Shown: positions 21,945 to 33,828 of the stretch, piece after piece
Layout: each line of letters opens with the position of its first letter
Numbering within the stretch: the stretch's first letter is position 1
Assembly (NCBI RefSeq): GCF_016808095.1
Contig: NC_068980.1
Coordinates: 1,674,001-1,738,000 of the forward strand
Direction of reading: 5' to 3'
From: Vigna angularis
Lineage: Eukaryota > Streptophyta > Magnoliopsida > Fabales > Fabaceae
DNA length: 64,000 nucleotides
Notes under the pieces: generated by a model
Databases searched by the model: none
The model's input: the letters and a program-made list of their open reading frames with translations, nothing else
Told to the model about the DNA's origin: nothing
Program-made: the position numbers and the translations under genes

Positions 21945-22016
21945 AGATAGTTTATATTTATCAATTTATTTATATATAATATTAATTATATTATATATTA
22001 TCCTGTAATTATATTT

Positions 22017-22036
22017 ATATATATATATATATATAT
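22017..22036. repeat. AT microsatellite
   Basis: Short (AT)n run at the position equivalent to the long run in copy A. Confidence 0.8.
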
Positions 22037-22464
22037 GTATAATATAACTAATATTATACATTGATAAATAGATAGTATAATATTATCATAGAAATTATGA
22101 TTTGGTTGTATCGGATAAGATATGAAACTAACTTGGTTTATTCACTAAAGAAATTAAAATTTAATAAATTATTACATTTTTATTTCTTTATTTTCTACCT
22201 TTAATTTCTTCTTATTTAAAGGAAATGTAATTATCATCATTTTTAAAATACAACCATTTCTTATAGAAATATTTTTCATTTTTAAAAACAATGAAAATAG
22301 AAATTAAAGGTTTTCAAAAAGCATCACCAACAAAGCGTATATATGGGATAAATGAAAATTATTCAAAAAGCTAAAAAATATCCAGATTTATATTGCTAAA
22401 TTGACAAACAATAGAAAATCATTTCAAAAAAGAGTATAACAAGTTTCAAAAATGGAATCACTTC

Positions 22465-22468
<4 letters not shown>

Positions 22469-22520
<52 letters not shown>
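22469..22520. repeat. AT microsatellite
   Basis: Uninterrupted (AT)n run in copy D. Confidence 0.95.
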
Positions 22521-22525
<5 letters not shown>

Positions 22526-22602
22526 ACAACTGAATAAAATATAACTATTGATTTATAACAAAAAAAAAATAATTACATTCATGCAAGGAAAAGATTGTCA
22601 AC

Positions 22603-22709
22603 CTGATACAAAATGTACATCCAGTTAGCATCTCTAGGATCAGGAACATGTTTCAAAATTTCACCACATTTTTCTAACTCCCTTAAAACCATGTTAGTAT
22701 GGTGAAAAC
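22603..22709 (-). pseudogene. Degraded copy of the unassigned exon
   Basis: Matches the exon at 7240-7351 closely but has lost a few bases near its 5' end, shifting the frame. The acceptor TTTTTCTGCAG is kept. Confidence 0.55.
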
Positions 22710-22860
22710 CTGCAGAAAAAGAACATTGTTAAAAAAACGCATATGGCTATATATAAATACAAAATTAAACTCTGCAAAATTAAGAAAGAACATAATTGTA
22801 TTTTTTAAACCCTATAACAGAAACATATTTTAAAAAAGATAAGAAAAATATATTTTATAA

Positions 22861-24450
22861 GCACTCGTTATTACAACGATTATTATTGCTTCCACCTTAT
22901 AAAGAACTACCGTGCATTTATAATACAAATTGCTATATAATAAACTTCACCATTTATTACTGTATAAATCATATTAAATTAAAATAAAATATATTTCTCT
23001 TTAATTTATTGTTGACAAAGGTTAATAAAAAATTGAAATAATACTTAATGTAGCAAAGTGTAGTTTTCTCCAAAACCAAAAATGAATAAACATCAAAGCA
23101 GTAGTTTAGAAACAAATGGTACTTTTTGTTTGTCCACATCCTAACCCAAAGATAAAAATGATGAAAAATATAAATCTTTGATTAAACAAAAAACAGTATA
23201 TTTTGATAAAAGAAAATGTAAATATGTAGTATGTAATATGTCACTCTACACACTTACCATTCCTCCCATGTCACGTGTCATATCAGTCACATTCACCAAT
23301 CATTTCAACCGGGCAATCGTATGTTGTTTTTTATTCATTTTGGAATCACCCTCTGTATTTATACGCCAGAGTACGGATACCAATACACGACGCTGCCACC
23401 ATCTTATCCGTCCCACTGCTGTAGCCGTATAAATAAAATAAAATTTCAAAGTTTTAAAAAAAAGTAATAATAATCCATCTTAAATAATTAATTTTATAAA
23501 TAAAAATATAAATATTAAAATGAAGACGCATGCAAAAAGGTCATGATGGTGTCCTGTGTGACCCACTCCACTTCTACGCAAACCTCTTCTTCCCATGCTT
23601 TTGTGTATTTTAAGGCTCTCATCACAATCTCATATTTCCCATTCTACCCTTTCCAAAAACCCTTGTGTTTCCGGTTTTTTACACATCTGCCATTATCACC
23701 ACTCATTACACACCATCCTTTCATATTTCTCTTTTTGCCCCCACAAAATAAAAAAAACTTTTTTTTAAAGGCAAAGACATATTAATTATAAATCTTAAAA
23801 TTATTAAGATGAAAATTAAAATAAAAGTTCCAAATAATTATGACTTTATCTTTTTTCCAATCAGTTTCAGTGAGTTAAAGTATAAACAATTATGGCTTTG
23901 ATATTTACACCATTAATAGTTCTTCGCATTACTTGAAGAGGCAAAAAGAAGCATTTTACGATTAGGCTTGTGGGGCCTTCAATAAGTTGTAGTTACGAAA
24001 TTAAAGTGTAAGATCTACGGCTTCTGTTGATATCTATTATCAAACCAATCACATGAAAAGCAAATCAAAGATAGAATCTTCTTTTCATATGTAAAAACTA
24101 TTATACAGAAATGGATTTAAATATAAAATTGTTTGAAAGATTAAAATGGAAATCAATGAATGAGAGGGGTGGGGGTAATTATGAGATTGTGCAGACAATG
24201 ATATGTGAGCGGCGGGACCTGCGTTCCAAAGCGGAAGTGTCAGAAGAGCCGCGGGAAAAAGGAGAGTTTGGTAAATTTCTATGCAGTTCTGTGCAATTTT
24301 TAAAATAGTAATTAATTAATTTATATGGAAATAAGAAAAAAGGAGGATGCTCCATTTTGAACCGAAAGTGAAAGAACCAATGAAAAGAATCACAGCGGAG
24401 CAAATCTGTGAAACACATGAATTGAGGAAGCAACAACATCTCCAAAAAGC
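22861..24450. other. Upstream region of the HD-ZIP III gene
   Basis: No gene seen. It is AT-rich with a CACGTG-containing stretch near 23272 and a GC-richer patch at about 24205-24260. Promoter elements are likely somewhere here, but none can be fixed from one sequence. Confidence 0.4.
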
Positions 24451-24651
24451 AAAAGCCTGCTATTTCACCTAGCCATCCTAGGGTTTCAGTTCTTTAATCC
24501 CTCAACAAAAAAAACAAAAAAAGTAGTAATCAGTTGGCACATCACAGTTCACAGGGCAATTTCACAGTGCTTCAGAATCTCATAAAGAAAGAAAGGGAAG
24601 TCAAGAAATCATTCTTTCTGTGATCTATTTTTTCTCTCTTTGTCCCTCTCA

Positions 24652-25023
24652 ATGGCGTTTGTTTGGTAGCTTCCTGAATAAGGTGCAAAGATCAGCTGGA
24701 ATTCAACTAGATTTGATTATATCAGCAGAAAGTGTGTGTGTGGGGCTTCCAAGGATGAAGATCGGTGAAGCGGAGTCGTTTGGGTTTGTTCTGAGGTTGC
24801 GGGAGATAACTCAACAAGTTTTGGTGGATGCTCTGTTTTGAGAATCGAATCGGTTGCTAAATAAGTTCCTTCCTGTTTTTATTTTTATATCGAAGAACTG
24901 TGTTGATAGGGTGTTGGTGGGAATCAGATCGTTGCTGTTCTTAGCATGAGGTTTGTGTTCGAGGGTCTGATCTCCAAGGATTTAATGTTTTATGGGTTTG
25001 TGTTAGTGACGGAGCAAAAGTAG
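24652..25023 (+). promoter_or_regulatory. Upstream small reading frames in the HD-ZIP III leader
   Basis: If transcription starts near 24450-24600, the leader has ATGs at 24652 (5 codons), 24755 (28 codons), 24828 (10 codons) and 24946 (25 codons), all closed before the main ATG at 25097. The last stops 73 bases before it. Upstream frames in such a long leader can reduce translation of the main frame. The transcription start and any leader intron are not known. Confidence 0.4.
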
Positions 25024-25096
25024 CTAGCTCTGTGTAGAGCAACAGAAGTTGTTGTTGAGGTTTGATTGTGGGTGTGAGTGGTAGAGTTGTGTAGGT

Positions 25097-28000
25097 ATGG
25101 CAATGTCCTGCAAGGATGGTAAACCAGGATTGGATAACGGGAAATATGTCCGTTACACACCTGAGCAGGTTGAGGCCCTTGAGAGACTTTATCATGACTG
25201 CCCCAAACCCAGTTCCATACGCCGCCAGCAGCTCATTCGCGAGTGCCCTATTCTCTCCAACATTGAGCCTAAGCAAATCAAAGTCTGGTTTCAGAACAGA
25301 AGGTGCACTTGCCTGCTTGGTTCTTTTGGGTCCTGGATTCTTTGCTCAATACTATTGTTATTTGGTATTCTCTTCAATGCGTTGTGTTTTGTTGTGAATT
25401 CCAGGTGTAGAGAGAAGCAGAGAAAAGAGGCCTCGCGGTTGCAAGCTGTAAATAGGAAGCTCACAGCCATGAACAAGCTTCTCATGGAGGAGAATGATAG
25501 GTTGCAGAAGCAGGTGTCTCATTTGGTTTACGAAAATGGCTACTTTCGCCAACACACTCAGAATGTATCACCTTTCTCAACTTCGTTCTTTTTAAATAAG
25601 TTTATTCATTTATCTTTGTAGTATTTTAGCAACTTAGTCTTAGGGTAAATTGTTCTGCTTCTGCCCTTTACTTATTTTACGTGCATTAGAATTGAGTTGA
25701 AACGGTGTTCTCTCTGCAGACTGCGCTTCCAACCAAAGACACGAGCTGTGAGTCGGCGGTGACTAGTGGTCAACGCAGTTTGACAGCCCAGCATCCCCCA
25801 AGGGATGCAAGTCCTGCAGGGTTAGTGGGAATATGATTAATGGGCTTGGGTCCTCTTCTGTCGTTGTTGTCTGTAAAAACTTGGCTGTGTGGACTCATGG
25901 AATGACTTGTCATTTTTCCCAGGCTTATGTCCATTGCAGAAGAGACTTTAGCAGAGTTTCTTTCGAAGGCTACTGGAACTGCTGTTGAGTGGGTCCAAAT
26001 GCCTGGAATGAAGGTGATCTAATAACTTCTAATTTTGGATGATTCAAATAGTTGTTTTATTTTTTCAATTCCTTCATTGAGGCATTGGCATAATGGTTAA
26101 ATGATGGCGAAACCAACACATTTGAGTGACGTCCCATTCTGACCGGTGCATTTCTTTTCTGATAAGGGTTTGTTTTTTGAAGAACGCCTGCTTGAACAAC
26201 ATATCTAAAATATTGTTTTCATTAATTTCTTTTTATATTTGCAGCCTGGTCCGGATTCCATTGGAATCGTTGCTATTTCTCATGGTTGCACTGGTGTGGC
26301 AGCAAGAGCCTGCGGCCTTGTCGGTTTAGAACCCACAAGGGTCAGTGCTCTGAAATTGTTGACTTCTCGTTAATTTATTGCTTCTATTCATAGATGGCAT
26401 GATCAACTATATGTTTCCAGGTTGCAGAAATCCTCAAAGATCGGCCTTCATGGTTTCGTGATTGCCGAGCTGTGGATGTTCTGAATGTGCTGCCCACAGC
26501 AAATGGTGGAACCATAGAGCTGCTTTATATGCAGGTAAAGCACATGTATTTGAATGAATGGTGACGATGTAACAAACAGACTAAATCTTTTTTTCGTGTT
26601 TGATGATCAGCTATATGCACCAACCACGTTGGCACCTGCCCGTGACTTCTGGTTGTTGCGCTACACTTCTGTTTTAGAAGATGGGAGCCTAGTAGTAAGT
26701 GACACTTTTGAACTCTTGAGGTTCACGTTTGATTAAATATTGTAGCTAATAATAGAAACCTCATGTGTGCAATGCGTAGTCCTACATTTTTATTAAACAG
26801 TCCTCTTGTTCCCCTGTAACATCTACACCATTCTTATGATGCTTCCCTGCTTCAGGTATGTGAGAGGTCCCTTAAAAATACACAAAATGGTCCAACCATG
26901 CCTCCCGTGCAGCATTTTGTTAGAGCAGAGATGCTTCCTAGTGGGTACCTTATAAGACCCTGTGAGGGAGGTGGTTCTATCATTCACATTGTTGATCACA
27001 TGGATTTGGAGGTATATGAATTCCAATCAACGACATTAATAATTTTTATTTGACAAAAGTAACTTTTTCATGATTGTGTGTAGCCGTGGAGCGTTCCTGA
27101 AGTACTGCGACCACTGTATGAATCATCAACAGTGTTGGCTCAGAAGACAACTATGGTGGTATGATTTGTATTTCATTGCTAATGAGGATACAATCGTACA
27201 ACAGTTCAATAATTTATCATTTTCTGTCTCATTTCAATTATATTTATAATTGTATAAAATTGGACAATAATTATTATTTTAAGAGTACATGAATTTAGAT
27301 CAAGGATGTAGTGGTCAACTAAAGGTTATGGCTTATTTACAATTCTCTCTTTTTCTTCCAGGCACTACGTCAACTAAGGCAGATTTCACATGAAGTTTCT
27401 CAGTCTAATGTGACCGGGTGGGGGAGACGACCTGCAGCTCTTCGAGCACTTGGCCAGAGACTCAGCCGGTTAACATTTAACTGGGCTTGATTTTTGTTGA
27501 ATTTCATTGCATATATAAATTTATGTTCTCACATCCATTTCCTGACAGTGGCTTCAATGAGGCAATCAATGGGTTCACTGATGAGGGATGGTCAATGATC
27601 GGCAATGATGGTGTTGATGATGTTACAGTTCTAGTGAATTCATCACCTGACAAGTTAATGGGTTTGAATCTTTCCTTTGCCAATGGATTTCCATCTATCA
27701 GCAATGCAGTCTTGTGTGCCAAAGCTTCAATGCTATTACAGGTGCGGGGCCTGTCAAATTTCATTGAATTTTCCTAAATTAGAAAATAACATGAATAGTG
27801 AACCAATTTGTCCTTTATTGCTATAGAAATTTTAGAAGAGGATATAGATAAGGCTTTGATTATATACTGAACATAGTTTTTTATTGAGTTGGCTGCGTAT
27901 TGTTATTTGTATGGCCTGTTAACCCATGTTTAATTGAAGAAGAATCATGGAATACAAATGATTGTAATAATGATTACCTATTCCCCCGGTAATGAAACAT

Positions 28001-31000
28001 TTCCCATCCACCGGGGTTATGAGACACATAAGAAGTTGTTTGATTGTGGCTGACCTTTCTAATCTGCAACTGCTCGACATGCCTTTTTTGTATTGTAATT
28101 GGCTAATTAGTTTATTAATGATTATTTCTTGTTTACTGCACTTATTCATAATAAAAAAAATCGTGTAGACATTTCTTCTGACATTCTATAACCAAGTTTC
28201 ATGTTTGTCCAGAATGTGCCTCCAGCCATATTACTCAGGTTCCTTCGGGAGCATAGATCAGAATGGGCAGACAACAACATGGATGCTTATTCGGCTGCTG
28301 CCGTTAAAGTCGGTCCTTGTGGTTTACCAGGAACTCGTGTTGGAAATTATGGGGGTCAAGTTATTCTTCCTCTAGCCCACACCATTGAGCATGAGGAGGT
28401 AATAAATTGGTAACAAATATTGAGTACACATATTACGAATTTAGAAATTGTGCAAGTTTTAACTTCTCTTGCCCATCTATTCTAGTTTCTTGAAGTTATT
28501 AAGTTGGAAGGAATTGCTCATTCTCCTGAAGATGCAATAATGCCCAGAGAAGTATTTCTTTTGCAAGTAAGTTTTCCCCTTATATTGATTGCTCTATGCT
28601 TCTCTGGTCAGGGATGGTACGTCTTGCTTGATGTGGTGCTAACATACGGAAAACAATTATACGAACTTTTAAGCTCCCTGACTTTGATGTACTACTACTT
28701 TTATCACTTGATTTTACTTTCTTCACTTCTCGAATTTTTCTGTTCATACAATTTTGAATTATTTATGGATATAATCAATGTATAATACTCTTGCCTAAGT
28801 ATAGCTTGCCGTTGGTGTGCTGTGCTACCAATTTATCTATTGCAATGTTTGAGAGTTGGATGCATGTTAGAGATCAAAAGTCAAACTTGTGTGTTGACTT
28901 GTTGCTTTTATTACTGACATTTCTGTAAGTGACACGCAATATAAAACTCAGTATATTGTTATTCACATTTTTTATAATTTAAAGCAAATGAATATATGAA
29001 TGGTGCTCTCTACCCATTCCTACCAATTTATGACGAGGAAAATGTTTTATTATCCCCTAGTGTTTTGAAATTTTTTAGTAGAGCAAGTAACTTGCTTTAG
29101 CTCAGTATTATTTGAACTCTTGAGGCTTCCGAATGGTAGTCTTTTTATCATGCCAATCACCATTATTTTGGTTTCTAGCTTATACGTGTTTGTGTTTACT
29201 TTCTTATAGTTCATTTGTTTTGTTTTGATAGCTGTGCAGCGGAATGGATGAAAATGCTGTTGGAACCTGTGCAGAGCTTATATTTGCTCCAATTGATGCA
29301 TCCTTTGCTGATGATGCCCCCCTTCTGCCTTCTGGATTTCGCATCATCCCTCTTGATTCTGCAAAGGTTAGCCTTAGTTATTCTCAAAGCAGTATATATT
29401 TTTTGCAGTTTGGTACTTACCTTTTTACAGCGTTCATTTTGTTATTGCAATTATAATTTTTTCAGGAAGCATCCAATCCAAATCGCACACTTGACCTGGC
29501 ATCTGCTCTAGACATTGGCCCAACTGGAAACAGAGCATCAAATGATTATTCTGGAAATTCTGGATCTATGAGATCTGTGATGACAATAGCGTTTGAATTT
29601 GCCTTTGAAAGTCATATGCAAGATCATGTAGCATCCATGGCACGCCAGTCTGTTCGAAGCATTATATCATCTGTCCAAAGGGTAGCATTAGCACTCTCTC
29701 CTTCTCATTTAAGTTCACAAGCTGGGCTAAGAACACCACTGGGTACCCCTGAAGCGCAAACACTAGCTCGCTGGATCTGCAATAGTTATAGGTGTGTACA
29801 CTGTATTTAGCCATAGTACTGGTTTACATATCCTGCACGATTTTCTTTTGACATGTGAAACCAATGTTCTTCAACATTGTCTTGGGGATGATAGATCACT
29901 TTGGTCTTACCTCATTTGGTATAGCTACATTTAGTTACATTTCTTTTTTGTGATAAGCTCCTCAATTTTAACTGCAACTTTTCCAATTGGAAAAGGAATA
30001 TTCTACACTAGTTGGCATAGGCTGACAAACTGTTGTAGTTACAACTGTTGACTGCTATTCCAATCCCTCTTGTTAATGCTTGTATCAGCTCAACAAAAAT
30101 ATTAATCGAAATGTTTCTACATTTGTAAACTGTATTGTCAGTTGCATATGAACGTATATTGATTTTTTTTGCTCCGACTGATGTTTCAGGGAGAGCATTG
30201 TATTTCAGACTCACCTGTTTGACTATTTTGACCATTTATTTTGTAGATGCTACTTGGGGGTCGAGCTACTTAAATCCAATAACGAAGGGAACGAATCTTT
30301 GCTCAAGTCCTTGTGGCATCACTCAGATGCAATATTATGCTGCACTCTAAAGGTATGCCTCCAATTTATTTCAATTTCAAAGTAGATGCATCTACTGTGT
30401 GTCCATGTATCATGTATTTTCTTTGTCTACATGGTTTAACTCAGTTGTACTTGGATTCTTTATGCCTGATATATCTGACACGAGGGGGTCAAAGTATGTT
30501 CAATTATTCGAGCTGTAGTGCTTTACCCATATTTTATGTTTTTTTTCCCTATAGTAGTAGACCATTTTGTACATAGTACCAACTTCTAGGAATTATACCT
30601 GTAAGATTTGCGAATCAACTATCGACAGGGATTCTACCTGTTTGACTTGCAAGTAACTATCATTACTTCTAGTTATTTTTGAAGTTGTAGTGAATTATGC
30701 ATATTTTTGTTCCTTTTCCTCATGTGTTAATTTGTTTTGTGCGTAGTAACACTATAAGGGGGCTATACTTGTCAAATTTGCCAATCCACAATTTATTCCC
30801 TGATTAATAAATAAACCCTTCTACTAGTTTTGAAAAGCACTTTCGTTAAACTTGTTGCAGGCATTGCCTGTCTTCACTTTCGCCAACCAGGCAGGGCTTG
30901 ACATGCTGGAGACCACCTTAGTTGCTTTGCAAGATATAACATTGGAGAAGATATTCGATGATCATGGCCGAAAGATTCTGTGCTCAGAGTTTCCCCAAAT

Positions 31001-31415
31001 TATTCAACAGGTCTCGACCTAAACGTGCATTAGTTCCACTTAGACCGGGCTTTTATTGATTCGCGTTTTGCTTTAAGACGCGTGACAGGCATTATTTTTC
31101 TGTATAACTATGCTGCCGTCTCTTGTTAAGCCAATGTTGTAGCCTTTTGAGTGGGCTCTTCCCTTACTTTCCTCCCTCCTCCTTAATTGGGAAGCGGAAA
31201 GTAGAAGTAGTTGCATTTCCAAGCTTTATTGTGGTTTCTAATGAATTCCTTTCATTCTATTTTGGCAGGGTTTTGCATGCCTTCAAGGTGGTATTTGTCT
31301 CTCAAGCATGGGGCGACCCATCTCATATGAAAGAGTAGTAGCTTGGAAGGTATTGAATGAAGAAGAGAATGCTCATTGTATTTGCTTTATGTTTATGAAC
31401 TGGTCTTTCGTTTGA
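25097..31415 (+). CDS. Class III HD-ZIP transcription factor, ATHB-15/CORONA-like
   Basis: Eighteen exons with GT-AG borders join in frame to 837 residues, the usual length of this family: 25097-25302, 25405-25564, 25720-25820, 25923-26013, 26245-26340, 26421-26534, 26611-26694, 26856-27011, 27084-27158, 27362-27468, 27549-27741, 28213-28398, 28486-28566, 29232-29366, 29466-29791, 30247-30352, 30861-31010, 31269-31415. Order: homeodomain (about residues 15-78, IKVWFQNRR), leucine zipper (NRKLTAMNKLLMEEN), START lipid-binding domain, and a MEKHLA C-terminus ending CICFMFMNWSFV. These nuclear factors control upper leaf side identity, meristem and vascular patterning. The MAMSCKDGK start points to the ATHB-15/ATHB-8 branch, though a single paralogue cannot be fixed. 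No frame break or missing residue is seen. Confidence 0.95.
26003..26255 (+). promoter_or_regulatory. miR165/166 target site split by an intron
   Basis: CTGGAATGAAG (26003-26013) at the end of exon 4 and CCTGGTCCGGA (26245-26255) at the start of exon 5 join in the mRNA to the conserved miR165/166 complement encoding PGMKPGPD in the START domain. Only spliced RNA has the full site. In known HD-ZIP III genes it restricts the mRNA to the upper side of organs. Confidence 0.92.
30590..30800. repeat. Imperfect short repeats in an HD-ZIP III intron
   Basis: Three loosely similar units (from about 30590, 30629 and 30757) share a CTACCTGT/TATACTTGT core followed by TTTG and a CAA-rich end. Low similarity, no known role. 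Confidence 0.35.
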
Positions 31416-33147
31416 CCTATGATATGATAATTAGAGAATAGAAATCAAAGTGTTACATATGCAACACTCTTCTAAGACATGTTTTGTTTGCTATTTTGCT
31501 GTATTTGCTGCGAACTTGGATTGAATGTAAAGACTACGACTAATGTGTTAGCACATGTTTGCTTATTTACTTATCCAGCTCCGTTTTATGTTAGTCATTC
31601 TTGTAAATTACGCTCTGCATGTGAGAAGAACTGAGTTTTGGGCCATACACGCAATTTACAATTATTAAACGAACTTTATTATCACCAATTGCTAGTGATT
31701 TCTATAAAGATATATTAAGCCTTTTTGCAAGAAGAAATATTGTTTCGATCAAAATGAATATGCCTTGCATTTGATTGTTTAGACGCAGCTAATCGATATG
31801 GAAGGTGGTATCTAATAAGCAACAGGAAAACTAGGCGTGTGTGTGTGTATATATATATATATATAATTAAATGTATTTGCGTGTGTATATATTCACAAAT
31901 ATATAGATATATTGATAATGTTACAATAAAAAAGAAAGTGATTTTAAAAGTGAAAAAATATGATATTTATGTTGTTAGCATTACAGATTTTTATTTATTT
32001 TTATAAATAAATATTAAATGATTTTATATTAATATCTTTCATTCTTTATGATAAAGCGTGGTTTAACTTGATTCTTTATATATAATTGCAAAAACTGAAC
32101 ACAGATAAATAGATGACTGATATCCTTTTATGGATAAGTAAATTTAAAATTTAAAATATTTGGATACGTTTTTCAGTTTTTAAAGGAAGAAAAGAAAATA
32201 ATAAACGTTTCAATTAATTAAAACTAGTTTATATGTAAACTTTTGAAATATTAATACAAGATTAATTTAATAAACGAACTTACATCTTTATGTTCCGGAC
32301 CTTACAATGCAGCACAGATCTAGTAAAGAAATCAGAGCATTTTCGTAAAAAATATACTTTTGAATTCATAACCAATATTTTGATGAGGACGGACGACTAC
32401 ATTTATGTGCTGTTGCATTGATTTGCATTTGCCTAAGTATCCGTCATATGTCATATTATGTTTCAGGTGCATAGAGAGCCAGACACTATATCAGACACTG
32501 ACTGCAACTTTTTCTTTGATATCTAATCGAAACCTATGGCTTTCCTTCCTCCTTTCCAGCCCCTCGTGAAACAACAAAAAGTTAACGTTTGTGGAATGAG
32601 TTTTGTGTGACATATATAGCTAGATGTAATTGTTCAACACAAAAGCAAAAGTTTAGGCAAATATGTGTGGTTTTACCATGCCACCATGTGAATGCCCCAC
32701 AAGCTGTATTGCTCCTCATCTCTGCTTCCATTGGATGACAACATCCAACCCTTTTGCTAAAAGCAATACCTTTTTATCAATGCCAACCAACTTTCTCACT
32801 GTATGCTTATATTATACAGATATTCAAAACATATTCTAAGGAAAAAGCTGACTTTTCCTCCTTTCGTTTTTTCAGTTACCTTTGAAAATATTTTAGAGAC
32901 GGAAATGGCGCACGTGAACCTTGTAGAATTTCATCACCATATTCTAGCTCACAACCACCAAGAGTGGAAACTCACTTGGAAGTAAAATATATATATATTA
33001 TCAGACTTGGAAAAGCTACAATTGGCATTAAATGATCTAGATCTTTCTTGAAAAATCTAGCAAGTTCACGGACACTGAAACTGACATTTGCGTTTCTAAG
33101 ATCCACACATGTTTACAATGTCAGATTCTCGGGAACCACAAGAACAC
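31416..33147. other. 3' flank of HD-ZIP III and spacer to DUF1677 gene
   Basis: The first few hundred bases are presumably 3' UTR; its end cannot be placed. A GT/AT microsatellite lies at about 31839-31866. The rest is AT-rich with no gene seen. Confidence 0.5.
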
Positions 33148-33157
33148 TTATAAATAG
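33148..33157 (+). promoter_or_regulatory. Likely TATA box of the DUF1677 gene
   Basis: TTATAAATAG lies about 110 bases before the ATG at 33265, leaving room for a leader of about 80 bases. Confidence 0.55.
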
Positions 33158-33264
33158 AATCCTTCGAGCTACACAGCTGAGGTACATGCATATGAATATC
33201 AATCCTTGAACCACGTTTAGCACAGTCGAGTTCAAACAGATATCCTTCAGTAGCAGTTAGCAAT

Positions 33265-33828
33265 ATGGCACCGAACGGAGAGTGTTTGCCTAGTTCATTC
33301 TCTAGAAACAGCAACATGTGCAAGCCTCCAAGGCTTCCATCTGATCACATTCAAAGAACGATCTCAGACATCTCGTTTGAGCTAACGAAGGAAGGGATTG
33401 ATCTGTCACTGGCACCTATAACTGAGGTTATGGATGCCAAGTGTGAGTGCTGTGGAATGTGCGAGGAGTTCACTCCAGAGTACATAGAGCGTGTGCGTGA
33501 GAAGTTTTTGGGGAAGTGGGTGTGTGGTTTGTGTGGTGAGGCAGTGAAGGAAGAGCTTGAGAAAAATGGTGGGAAGAAGGAAGAGGCATTGAGTTCACAC
33601 ATGAATGCATGTGTGAGGTTCAACAAATATGGAAGGGCTTTTCCAGTTCTGTTCCAAGCTGAGGCCATGAAAGAGATGCTGAAAAAGAACAAAATGGAAG
33701 GCAGAAGAAGGGCTAAGTCCTTCAACCCAAGGGAGACAGGAGGACAAAACAAAGGAGGGATTGCTAGAAGTTCAAGCTGCATTCCAGCAATCACAAGAGA
33801 GATCAATGGTCTCACAATGGCCAATTAG
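33265..33828 (+). CDS. DUF1677 family protein
   Basis: A single-exon 187-residue protein. Residues about 60-100 carry the family core: CECCGMCEEFTPEYIERVRE, then GKWVCGLCGEAVKEE. Six cysteines (C60, C62, C63, C66, C87, C90) suggest metal binding. A basic Lys/Arg-rich stretch (about 138-152) and SFNPR follow. DUF1677 proteins are plant-specific with no firmly established biochemical role. The start is supported by the TATA-like box upstream and by the N-terminus reading straight into the core. No signal peptide or membrane segment is evident. Neighbours give no functional hint. Confidence 0.88.
   Translation: MAPNGECLPSSFSRNSNMCKPPRLPSDHIQRTISDISFELTKEGIDLSLAPITEVMDAKCECCGMCEEFTPEYIERVREKFLGKWVCGLCGEAVKEELEKNGGKKEEALSSHMNACVRFNKYGRAFPVLFQAEAMKEMLKKNKMEGRRRAKSFNPRETGGQNKGGIARSSSCIPAITREINGLTMAN

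Larger units (their letters stand above)
18259..22860 (-). repeat. Copy D of the dispersed repeat, split by two insertions
   Basis: Three pieces form one older sequence: 18259-18346, 19388-19577 and 21945-22860. Read together they follow copy A from just upstream of its CCCH exon through the unassigned exon, then jump to sequence like 12343-12415. The CCCH and RNase H exons are absent. The gaps are a Mutator-like element and a solo LTR-like element, each with target duplications, so the nesting order is clear. Confidence 0.7.

Noticed and set aside
26058..26120. A tRNA-like stretch with TGGCATAATGGTTAAATG
   Set aside because: It resembles a D-arm region only by chance. No acceptor stem or T-arm follows, and it lies in an HD-ZIP III intron.
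33351..33824. A 157-codon open frame antisense to the DUF1677 gene
   Set aside because: It mirrors the codon bias of the real gene on the other strand and has no known motif.
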